Part shown: one piece after another, positions 7,968 to 14,945 of the stretch
How positions within the stretch are numbered: position 1 is the first letter of the stretch
Layout: every line of letters starts with the position of its first letter
Assembly (NCBI RefSeq): GCF_004123145.1
Contig: NZ_SDKC01000001.1
Location: 2,389,501-2,453,500, forward strand
Reading direction: 5' to 3'
DNA length: 64,000 nt
Source of the DNA: Blautia faecicola
Lineage (GTDB): Bacteria > Bacillota > Clostridia > Lachnospirales > Lachnospiraceae
Notes under the pieces: generated by a model
What the model was told of the DNA's origin: nothing
The model's input: the letters and a program-made list of their open reading frames with translations, nothing else
The model's database searches: none
Translations under genes and position numbers: made by a program

Positions 7968-9152
7968 TTAGTGATGGAACAGACGGATACCGGTAAATGC
8001 CATTACCATGTTGTATTTATCACAGCATTCGATCACCAGATCATCGCGGACAGATCCGCCCGGCTGTGCAATGTAGGTAACACCGCTCTTGTGCGCGCGC
8101 TCAATGTTATCTGCAAACGGGAAGAATGCATCGGATCCCAGTGTAACATCTGTCAGCTGATCCAGCCATGCACGTTTTTCTTCTCTTGTAAATACTGCCG
8201 GTTTCTCGGTAAAGGATCTCTCCCAGTTACCGTCACCAATGACATCCATGTATTCCTCACCCATATATACATCAATCGCATTATCTCGTTCTGCACGGGT
8301 GATACCCTCCTTGAATGGAAGGTTCAGTACCTGCGGACTCTGACGCAGCCACCAGTTGTCTGCTTTCTGTCCTGCCAGACGGGTACAGTGTACACGGGAC
8401 TGCTGTCCTGCACCTACACCGATTGCCTGTCCGCCTTTTACGAAACATACGGAGTTGGACTGAGTATATTTGAGGATGATCAGAGAAATCTTCATATCTC
8501 TCTTGGCTTCTTCTGTCAGTTCTTTGTTTTTGGTCACCAGATTGGAGATCAGCTCATCATCGATTGCCAGTTCCTGTCTGCCCTGTTCGAAGGTAACACC
8601 GAACACTTCTTTATGTTCCAGCGGAGCCGGTACATAATCCGGATCGATCTGGATCACGTTATAATTTCCTTTTTTCTTCTGTGCCAGAATCTCGAGTGCT
8701 TCCGGTGTATATCCCGGTGCGATCACGCCATCGGATACCTCTCTCTTGATCAGCATCGCGGTATCTTTGTCACACACATCTGACAGAGAAATAAAATCTC
8801 CGAAAGAAGACATACGGTCCGCGCCTCTTGCTCTCGCATAAGCACAGGCGATCGGAGAGAAGTTTTTCCAGTCCATATCGTCTACCCAGTAGATTTTTGC
8901 CAGTGTCTCGCTTAACGGAAGACCTACTGCTGCACCTGCCGGAGATACGTGTTTGAAAGAAGTTGCTGCCGGAAGTCCGGTTGCCTGTTTCAGGTTGGAT
9001 ACCAGCTGCCATCCGTTAAAAGCATCCAGGAAGTTGATATATCCAGGTTTTCCGGAAAGCACTTTGATTGGAAGCTCTGATCCGTCGTTCATGTAGATTC
9101 TGGAAGGTTTCTGATTTGGGTTACATCCATACTTTAACTGTAATTCTTTCAT
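7968..9152 (-). CDS. purH: Phosphoribosylaminoimidazolecarboxamide (AICAR) formyltransferase
   Basis: A 394-residue stand-alone AICAR transformylase that moves a formyl group from 10-formyltetrahydrofolate to AICAR, giving FAICAR, the penultimate step of IMP synthesis. The catalytic Lys-His pair lies in SFKHVSPAGAAVG (about residues 66-78), and the nucleotide-binding TQSNSVCFVKGGQAIGVGAGQQSR-type region near 230-255 is intact. The usual N-terminal IMP cyclohydrolase domain of bifunctional PurH is missing; that activity is encoded by the gene 16 bases upstream. This split is common in Lachnospiraceae. The pair is preceded by a ZTP riboswitch. Confidence 0.93.
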   Translation of the reverse strand: MKELQLKYGCNPNQKPSRIYMNDGSELPIKVLSGKPGYINFLDAFNGWQLVSNLKQATGLPAATSFKHVSPAGAAVGLPLSETLAKIYWVDDMDWKNFSPIACAYARARGADRMSSFGDFISLSDVCDKDTAMLIKREVSDGVIAPGYTPEALEILAQKKKGNYNVIQIDPDYVPAPLEHKEVFGVTFEQGRQELAIDDELISNLVTKNKELTEEAKRDMKISLIILKYTQSNSVCFVKGGQAIGVGAGQQSRVHCTRLAGQKADNWWLRQSPQVLNLPFKEGITRAERDNAIDVYMGEEYMDVIGDGNWERSFTEKPAVFTREEKRAWLDQLTDVTLGSDAFFPFADNIERAHKSGVTYIAQPGGSVRDDLVIECCDKYNMVMAFTGIRLFHH

Positions 9153-9168
9153 TTTGCTTCTCCCTCTC

Positions 9169-9882
9169 CTATTTGTTTTTATTTACGATTCTTGTCTCAT
9201 AAGTACCATCTGCAATATTGATATAGCGTACAAACAGAGATACTTTATTTTCTTCATTCAGGCTTTCCCATAACAGGCTGGTAAATCCATCGATCTCATC
9301 CGGGATTGCCACGAGTTTCGGTTCGCCCTCAAAACTTGGCAGCGGATTGCCATCGCCCATATACGTATGAATAAAATGTCCTTCTCCTGCAAGTGCGGTT
9401 CCATAAGAGAATGTGTAACGGTTGCAGGAATCCGGATTGCCGTTGTTGCTTTTTAAGATGGACATTGCATAATCAAATACTCCGTTTTCGATGTGCATTA
9501 CACCGGAGATCCGAGGGGTATAATTCGGCGCATCCGGTTCAAATTCTCTGGATGTCAGAGACTGCTCAAATGTCAGCTGTCTGTCCATTCCTTCATAAAT
9601 GGTATCTGTCTGGTCTCCGTTGGTTACGATGGTTTTATTGCCCAGCACGCGTACCGGTGCATAGATAATAAGACTCGGATCCACCAGTTTGGAAGGATCA
9701 AAGGCCTGGGTGCGGATTCCCTGTCCTTCTTCTACAAAGACACGGTTTCTGCTGTTCTCACTTCTTCCCATGATGAAATAGGCTGCAACTGCTTTGGTTC
9801 CGTCTGCAGATCTGCCAATTACAATTCCTCTTCCTGGGTATAAATTTCCTTTCAGTTCCTGTTCCAATGATATCATCTTCAT
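9169..9882 (-). CDS. IMP cyclohydrolase (PurO-like)
   Basis: A 237-residue enzyme of the IMP_cyclohyd (PurO-like) family, closing the ring of FAICAR to give IMP. The N-terminal NLYPGRGIVIGRSADG and the VAAYFIMGRSENSRNRVF block are typical. The start at 9882 is preferred because AAGGAGAA lies eight bases upstream; 26 further in-frame residues upstream have no ribosome site and reach into the leader. It is first in a two-gene operon with AICAR transformylase and sits directly below the ZTP riboswitch, so it is expected to be made when folate-starved cells accumulate ZTP. Confidence 0.88.
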   Translation of the reverse strand: MKMISLEQELKGNLYPGRGIVIGRSADGTKAVAAYFIMGRSENSRNRVFVEEGQGIRTQAFDPSKLVDPSLIIYAPVRVLGNKTIVTNGDQTDTIYEGMDRQLTFEQSLTSREFEPDAPNYTPRISGVMHIENGVFDYAMSILKSNNGNPDSCNRYTFSYGTALAGEGHFIHTYMGDGNPLPSFEGEPKLVAIPDEIDGFTSLLWESLNEENKVSLFVRYINIADGTYETRIVNKNK

Positions 9883-10011
9883 GAACAATTCTCCTTTTGT
9901 CTTATGATTTGATTTGCTGTGGTCCGGATCGGTATAGCGAATCCTGGTTGTCAGAATCACTATACCTGGCTTTTCTCGCCCTCTCCATACTACGCAGAAA
10001 TTATGCTGAAA

Positions 10012-10115
10012 ACGAAAAAAGCCTACAATCCGAGCTACACTGCCCAGACGGTCGGCTTCAAACCCTTATACTCCCCGTGGTAAACTCCACTTCCGTCAGT
10101 CATATAAGTTACTTC
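10012..10115 (-). ncRNA. ZTP (pfl) riboswitch with terminator
   Basis: The minus-strand leader carries the pfl motif landmarks: GACTGACGGAAGTGG, then ACCACGGGGAG, a short linker, and GCCGACCGTCTGGGCAG, matching the family pattern (ACUGGCG, ACCGGGAG, CCGCCUGGGCA). It is followed by a stem closing on GTAGGC and the run CTTTTTT at 10012-10021, a terminator overlapping the 3' aptamer half. ZTP binding would favour read-through into the IMP cyclohydrolase and AICAR transformylase genes, whose block causes ZTP to build up. Placement in front of purH is classical for this RNA. Confidence 0.88.
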
Positions 10116-10116
10116 A

Positions 10117-10145
10117 AAAATAGCATTTATTTTTTCTTCTGTCAA
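10117..10145 (-). promoter_or_regulatory. Sigma-A promoter of the purine operon
   Basis: Minus strand: perfect TTGACA (10140-10145), 17-base spacer, TATTTT (10117-10122). The transcript would start a few bases before the ZTP aptamer. The 10146-10253 stretch holds no other signal that I can see. Confidence 0.75.
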
Positions 10146-10253
10146 CCCTGTTTTCATAATTTCGACATCCAGCAATGCTGTTCCCATTCACACGCTTCAC
10201 ATTCCAATATGCTCAGCAAACAATCATCACTGTCGATATTCCCTGTCGTTTTC

Positions 10254-10865
10254 TTACCGATGAAGTACCAGTCGCACACTCATCTGCTCTCCCCGATATC
10301 TGGCGTAATGATTCCGGATCACCACAGCCGAGATCAGACAGCAGCCGACACTGATACCTGTCATCGCCACCCGACAGAAAACACTGACGGAAAACAGTAC
10401 AAAGGTACAAACCGAACGGTAAAAATGCGGCTCGATCACGATCACCAGGGAAAAGATCAGATACAGGGCTGCCAGAGACAGTACCGGAAGCCAGAACGGT
10501 ACCAGCCCCAGCAGTACCCCGAACGATACCGCAATGGCTTTTCCACCTTTCTGTGGCTGTAAAAACGGGCAGGCATGTCCGAAAACCGGAGCTGCCAGAA
10601 TCAGCGCAAAGCTCCATCGTGCCGGATTCACCTCCCGCAACGCCAGATGCACCGGAAGATAACCTTTCAGCAGTTCCATGCACAGCACCAGAATCCCGAT
10701 CGGTATGCCCGCACAGGTAAAAGCATTCGCCGTTCCCGGGTTTCCATCCGGACTTTCCGCTGTAATATCAATTCCTTTCAGTGCCTTTGGCAACAGATAG
10801 CTGTACAGGATACTGCCGGACAGATACCCGCCTATGATATAACACCACTCCTGCCATGTGATCAT
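10254..10865 (-). CDS. PlsY-like glycerol-3-phosphate acyltransferase, divergent
   Basis: A 203-residue membrane protein with about five to six helices resembling PlsY, which moves an acyl group from acyl-phosphate to glycerol-3-phosphate to start phospholipid synthesis. Family motifs are recognisable but altered: GYLSGSILYSYLLPK for motif 1, SPDGNPGTANAF for the GNPGATN motif 2, and APVFGHACPFLQPQKGGKAIA for motif 3 (about 21 residues, GH and KGGK being the key ones). The start is placed at the internal methionine preceding ITWQEWC because AGGGGGAAAA lies upstream; 14 more residues are possible. Probably a paralogue rather than the main PlsY. It is followed, upstream in transcription, by a UgtP-like glycosyltransferase. 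Confidence 0.8.
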   Translation of the reverse strand: MITWQEWCYIIGGYLSGSILYSYLLPKALKGIDITAESPDGNPGTANAFTCAGIPIGILVLCMELLKGYLPVHLALREVNPARWSFALILAAPVFGHACPFLQPQKGGKAIAVSFGVLLGLVPFWLPVLSLAALYLIFSLVIVIEPHFYRSVCTFVLFSVSVFCRVAMTGISVGCCLISAVVIRNHYARYRGEQMSVRLVLHR

Positions 10866-10986
10866 CTCTCGTTTTCCCCCTGTTTCTTTCTGTACTTTCG
10901 CTTTCAAATCGTTCTTCGATGGAAGTACCTCTTTTTCGTCCTCTTCATTGCTGCTGTTCTATATAACTATGTAACGTTTCCGTTTC

Positions 10987-11011
10987 TTCACAATTACGAG
11001 CCAAAATGCAT
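10987..11011. repeat. Possible fragment of a family A repeat
   Basis: TTCACAATTACGAGCC followed by AAAATGCAT matches copy A3 (21786-21810) at all but two positions. Only this short left-half stretch is shared and no terminal repeats are seen. It lies in the 130-base gap between the two lipid genes. Confidence 0.4.
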
Positions 11012-11037
11012 CTGGAATACTATCTACCAAATAATTT

Positions 11038-12171
11038 CTAGTCTATCATTTCATTCGCTTTACCGATCAGCTCTTCCAAAAGTTTACAGATACGCTCTGC
11101 CGCCTCCGGTCTACTGTTCTTTTTCTGTGCTTCCTGCATCTCCACGCGCAGTTTTTCTCGCTCCAGAAGTTTTTCTCCCGCGCGCACCTGTCCGACAAAC
11201 GAACGTTTTCCGATAGACATGCCATGTTTCTGGAAGAATTCCACATTTTTCGTCTCACATCCCGGAATCGGATTCGTATGTACCATCGGAATCCCCATCA
11301 CAGCTGCTTCCGTGCTGCTGAGTCCCCCGGGTTTCGTGAAAATCACATCACAGGCTGCCATGTAAGCCGCCACCTGATCCGTATACCCGAGGACTCTCAC
11401 ATTCTTTCGATGAACCAGTTCCCGTTTTAAAAGTGTTTCCAGCTTTTTATTATTTCCACAGATGACCACCATGTTCTCATCTGCTTCCATCCTGCGGGCA
11501 AGTTCCAGCACAAAGATCTGGATCTTTCCAAATCCCATACTGCCGCCCATCACCAGATAACTTTTACTCTCCTGTGGAATATGACAGATTTTTCTTGCTT
11601 CCCTCTTATCCCATTCTTTCATAAAGTTCTGCCGTACCGGAATCCCCCACGGAAGAAGTTTTTCTCTCGGAACCCCCCGCTTTGCAAACTCATCAATCAG
11701 ATCTTCATGCGGAATCACATAATAATCGCAGTCTGTCTCCTCCCAGAAAGGAATACAGGTATAATCCGTTCCGATCGCCACCACCGGGATCTTCAGCCAG
11801 CCTTTTTTCTTCATCGCTGTCAGAGTCTCCGCCGGATACAGATGTGGAGTTACAATGGCATCAAACCTGTTCTGCTCCAGATACCGTTGTAACGTTCCCT
11901 CCAGAAGACTGCAGGTATAATATACTGGTGACTTCCTCTTATCCGAAGAAACCCATCCACCCAGCCGGTAACCCAGACCGAATAACAACGGACAATGTTT
12001 CACGATCCCCACATAGGCTCCGCCCACTGCTTTCGATGTCCGCGCTCCTTTCAGAAGCATCATATCTTCCATAACCACCTGATGTCCCTGTAATTCCAGA
12101 TATTCTTTCACCGCCCGACCGGCGGAATTGTGTCCCTCGCCGGTATTACAGGATAATATCAATATCTTCAT
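11038..12171 (-). CDS. UgtP/MGDG synthase-like glycosyltransferase
   Basis: A 377-residue GT28-type transferase that most likely adds a sugar from UDP-glucose or UDP-galactose to diacylglycerol, making glycolipids or the lipoteichoic acid anchor at the inner membrane face. The N-terminal MKILILSCNTGEGHNSAGRAV is the acceptor-binding glycine/histidine loop of this family, HPHLYPAE-like TPHLYPAET follows, and the C-terminal domain carries GGSMGFGK and TKPGGLSSTEAAVMGIPMV, the donor-sugar site. No signal peptide. It precedes the PlsY-like gene with a 172-base gap. The exact sugar and number of additions are not deducible. Confidence 0.85.
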   Translation of the reverse strand: MKILILSCNTGEGHNSAGRAVKEYLELQGHQVVMEDMMLLKGARTSKAVGGAYVGIVKHCPLLFGLGYRLGGWVSSDKRKSPVYYTCSLLEGTLQRYLEQNRFDAIVTPHLYPAETLTAMKKKGWLKIPVVAIGTDYTCIPFWEETDCDYYVIPHEDLIDEFAKRGVPREKLLPWGIPVRQNFMKEWDKREARKICHIPQESKSYLVMGGSMGFGKIQIFVLELARRMEADENMVVICGNNKKLETLLKRELVHRKNVRVLGYTDQVAAYMAACDVIFTKPGGLSSTEAAVMGIPMVHTNPIPGCETKNVEFFQKHGMSIGKRSFVGQVRAGEKLLEREKLRVEMQEAQKKNSRPEAAERICKLLEELIGKANEMID

Positions 12172-12336
12172 TCGTCTGTCTCCATTCTGTATCCTGTTTT
12201 CTGTTTTTTTACCTGATACTTTTACCTTCCGTTGCCTACAGTATACAGATATCTTCTTTTCTTCTTATCATAACAGTTTTCTGTCTATTTTTCAAACAAC
12301 ACCCCTGCGATTTTGCCATATTCGTTCTTTTCTTTT

Positions 12337-13092
12337 TTATAAAAACTCCGTCACATGTTTTCTGTAACGTAACGGAAACAGATTTCTCTGGCATACCGGA
12401 TTCTCCCTCTTTTCCACTGCAATCGTGTGAAAAAATTCTTTCCACATCTGCGTGTAAAGATCTTCCTGTTTTTCCGTCTGGCAAAGCCGCTCCATCTCCT
12501 CTTCCCGGAATTCCGTAACGTAAAACGGCTCATCTTTCGGATGGATCACGCCCAGACACCGCCCATCATCGATGATCATCCAGTCTTCCGATGGCATCCG
12601 GTCCGCAAAATGTTCTGCTACCAGCGCCGCCACATTTCCTTTCGGTTTCATATGCGCGACATAAATATCCGGTTCGATTCTCGCAAATCGCAGGAATTCA
12701 TAAAAATAGTGTCTTTCATTTGCCACCTGCCGACTCAGTTCAAAAATCCGCATCACAGGTTCTTCTCTCAGATACTCGGTCACTTGCCCTCCGACGGCAA
12801 ACCCAAGCCGCAGGAACCGATAAATCGCATCCAGTCGCCCGGGATCAATGCTCATGGCTGCCAGATAGATCTGATAATATGCATGCGCAGATATTTTTGT
12901 CCGGATAGATCGAATCACCTTCTGTGCCAGCTCCGGATCCATCTCCACATGGATATATTCAGTCAGCAGTTCCATCTGTTCCACCGGTTCGATCTCCAGC
13001 CTGACATTCTGTCTTCCCTTTTTCGCCTCCCACACCCGATAGATACAGGTCATCATACTCTCAAAATCTTCTTTACAGGTAAAACAATACAT
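12337..13092 (-). CDS. TIGR03915-family putative DNA repair protein (DUF4130)
   Basis: A 251-residue protein always found beside a TIGR03916 radical SAM protein. The C-terminal DUF4130 part contains EDLYTQMWKEFFHTIAVEKR and NPVCQRNLFPLRYRKHVTEF, the W-FF-I-R-N-Q-P-Y pattern of the family, distantly related to uracil-DNA glycosylases. The N-terminal MYCFTCKEDFESMMTCIYRV is also characteristic. It follows the radical SAM gene after 42 bases and would share its SOS-type promoter. The reaction is unknown; repair of a DNA lesion is the current family prediction. Confidence 0.87.
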   Translation of the reverse strand: MYCFTCKEDFESMMTCIYRVWEAKKGRQNVRLEIEPVEQMELLTEYIHVEMDPELAQKVIRSIRTKISAHAYYQIYLAAMSIDPGRLDAIYRFLRLGFAVGGQVTEYLREEPVMRIFELSRQVANERHYFYEFLRFARIEPDIYVAHMKPKGNVAALVAEHFADRMPSEDWMIIDDGRCLGVIHPKDEPFYVTEFREEEMERLCQTEKQEDLYTQMWKEFFHTIAVEKRENPVCQRNLFPLRYRKHVTEFL

Positions 13093-13134
13093 TTCTGTTC
13101 CCTTTCTGGCATCTTCTATCTTCTTTCTGCAATT

Positions 13135-14577
13135 CTAAGCCTGTACACCAAAATCCCCGAACAGTGACATCTGATGATAATCCTGCTGATGCATCAGCTG
13201 CCAGTTTTCTTTGTATTCCACACTGGTCAGCTGTTTGGTGATAAACTCCTCTTCTATCGGAATCCGGTACATCATTTTTCCGTTGCAGGTGATAAAATAA
13301 TGCGCTCTTTTTAAAACAACACCCATCTTTTTCAGATGATCAAAATCCAGACTTCCGTATCTCCTTGCGCGCACGATCCTGCCCGCCGACTTTGGGCCCA
13401 CACCGGGGATCCGCAGGATCTGTTCATAAGATGCCGTATTGATCTCCACCGGAAAAAGTTCCAGATGCCGGAGTGCCCACTCACACTTGGGATCGATCTG
13501 CTCGTTAAAATTCGGTCTCTGTTCCGACAACAGTTCCTCCGCATGGAATCCATAAAACCGCAGCAGCCAGTCTGCCTGATAGAGACGGTGTTCCCTTAAA
13601 AGGGGCGGTTTTGCATCCAGTGCCAGGAGATCCCGATCTTCATTCACTGGAACATAAGCCGAAAAAAAGACTCGTTTCAGATCATACTTCTGGTACAGAC
13701 TCTGAGTGGTGCGAAGCAGGTGATAATCTGTCTCCGGTGTCGCACCGATGATCATCTGTGTACTTTGCCCTGCAGATGCAAACGGACGGTTTTTCAGTTT
13801 TTCATGTTCTTTTGTCGTGATGTGATAAACAGAAGATTCTCCGATCCGATCTGCCTGATTTCCCGTAAGTTTCCTCTGCTCGTCCGAAAAAATACTCCCG
13901 GTCAGATACCGGTTGGAGGTACTCCGCTCCAGATATGCACTCTTCCCATGCGCCAGTCTGTTCGCGGCAATCGTATCTGTCACCTTTGCCATCGGTCTTA
14001 ATATTGTCTGGTGAGATTTGTTCGGTGCCAGTTTTTTCATTCCCTCCGCCGTCGGCAGTTCCAGGTTGATACTCATACGATCCGCCAGATAACCAGCACG
14101 CATGATCAGATCATCCGGTGCACCCGGAACTGCTTTTACATGAATATATCCGTTAAAATGATATTCCGTACGAAGCAGTTCCAGCGCCTCACACATCTTT
14201 TCCATCGTATACGCCGGATTCTTTTGCACCCCGGAGCTAAGAAACAGTCCCTCGATATAATTTCTTTTATAGAATTCCACTGTCAATTCACACAATTCTC
14301 TCGGTGTAAATGCGGTGCGTTCCGTATCATTCGATACCCTGTTTGCACAGTATTTGCAATCGTAGACACAATGATTCGTCATCAGTACTTTCAATAACGA
14401 GATACATCTGCCATCTGCCGAAAAACTGTGACAGATTCCACAGGCTTTGGAATTCCCCAGAGAACCCTTCTTTCCCTTTCTGTCCACACCACTCGATGTA
14501 CACGCCACATCATATTTCGCCGCATCCGCCAGAATCCGCAGTTTTTCCTGTATCGACAGACCATGTCTTAACTCCAT
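13135..14577 (-). CDS. TIGR03916 putative DNA modification/repair radical SAM protein
   Basis: A 480-residue radical SAM enzyme. C70-x3-C74-x2-C77 (CVYDCKYC) binds the 4Fe-4S cluster that cleaves S-adenosylmethionine. Extra cysteines precede it (C26, C46, C49, C58; CGICH and DGRC). A helix-hairpin-helix near residues 385-420 (INTASYEQILRIPGVGPKSA) suggests DNA binding. The C-terminus carries QMSLF (about 469-473), a good match to the sliding-clamp motif QL(S/D)LF. The start at 14577 fits GGAGG eight bases upstream; the alternative ATG at 14592 overlaps that site. Partner gene downstream encodes DUF4130. Substrate unknown. Confidence 0.9.
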   Translation of the reverse strand: MELRHGLSIQEKLRILADAAKYDVACTSSGVDRKGKKGSLGNSKACGICHSFSADGRCISLLKVLMTNHCVYDCKYCANRVSNDTERTAFTPRELCELTVEFYKRNYIEGLFLSSGVQKNPAYTMEKMCEALELLRTEYHFNGYIHVKAVPGAPDDLIMRAGYLADRMSINLELPTAEGMKKLAPNKSHQTILRPMAKVTDTIAANRLAHGKSAYLERSTSNRYLTGSIFSDEQRKLTGNQADRIGESSVYHITTKEHEKLKNRPFASAGQSTQMIIGATPETDYHLLRTTQSLYQKYDLKRVFFSAYVPVNEDRDLLALDAKPPLLREHRLYQADWLLRFYGFHAEELLSEQRPNFNEQIDPKCEWALRHLELFPVEINTASYEQILRIPGVGPKSAGRIVRARRYGSLDFDHLKKMGVVLKRAHYFITCNGKMMYRIPIEEEFITKQLTSVEYKENWQLMHQQDYHQMSLFGDFGVQA

Positions 14578-14602
14578 TTCTTTCACCTCCATCGTTTCTT
14601 TT

Positions 14603-14631
14603 ATTATACACGAATGTATGTTCGATGTAAA
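14603..14631 (-). promoter_or_regulatory. Sigma-A promoter of the radical SAM/DUF4130 operon
   Basis: Minus strand TTTACA (14626-14631), 17 bases, perfect TATAAT (14603-14608). A LexA-like box fills the spacer. Confidence 0.75.
14611..14624. promoter_or_regulatory. LexA-like SOS box 1
   Basis: CGAATGTATGTTCG matches the Gram-positive LexA site CGAAC-N4-GTTCG with one mismatch (T for C at position 5). It lies exactly between the -35 and -10 boxes, where bound LexA would block RNA polymerase. Confidence 0.7.
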
Positions 14632-14640
14632 TATCTTTTT

Positions 14641-14654
14641 CGAACATTTGTACG
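14641..14654. promoter_or_regulatory. LexA-like SOS box 2
   Basis: CGAACATTTGTACG matches CGAAC-N4-GTTCG with one mismatch (A for T). Its centre is 30 bp from box 1, about three helical turns, just upstream of the -35 box. Confidence 0.65.
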
Positions 14655-14670
14655 TTTTTGTTGTTTATCA

Positions 14671-14813
14671 GTTACTGTTCACTCCGTTTACAGTAACACG
14701 CTTCGCGATGCACAGAAATCATGCTTTGCATGATTTCGCGCCGCAACTCTCGGGTTTTCTGTGAACTTTGTTCACAAAAAACACCTCGCGGAATGTTACC
14801 AGTGAACAGTAAC
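14671..14813. repeat. Family A structured repeat, copy A2
   Basis: A 143-bp element with the same perfect 13-bp ends as A1 (GTTACTGTTCACT / AGTGAACAGTAAC). Inner hairpin 1 is AAATCATGC/GCATGATTT and hairpin 2 is TGTGAAC/GTTCACA, both different in sequence from A1 but still paired. Constant blocks CTCGGGTTTT and ACACCTCGCGG are kept. It lies between the radical SAM promoter and the hppA terminator. Confidence 0.88.
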
Positions 14814-14881
14814 GTTTATCATTCTTTCCACCGAACCAACAAAACTTGCCACTGACAGATCCTTTCCAATGCCATGCAACC

Positions 14882-14933
14882 AAAAAAGAAAATCTCCTGT
14901 CGACCTATCCGCCAACAGAAGATTTTCTTTTTT
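14882..14933. terminator. Terminator downstream of hppA
   Basis: AAAAAAGAAAATCTCCTGT pairs with ACAGAAGATTTTCTTTTTT with one mismatch. The flanking A- and T-tracts allow it to work in both directions; the minus-strand gene hppA ends 12 bases away. Confidence 0.85.
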
Positions 14934-14945
14934 CTTTTACGCTTA

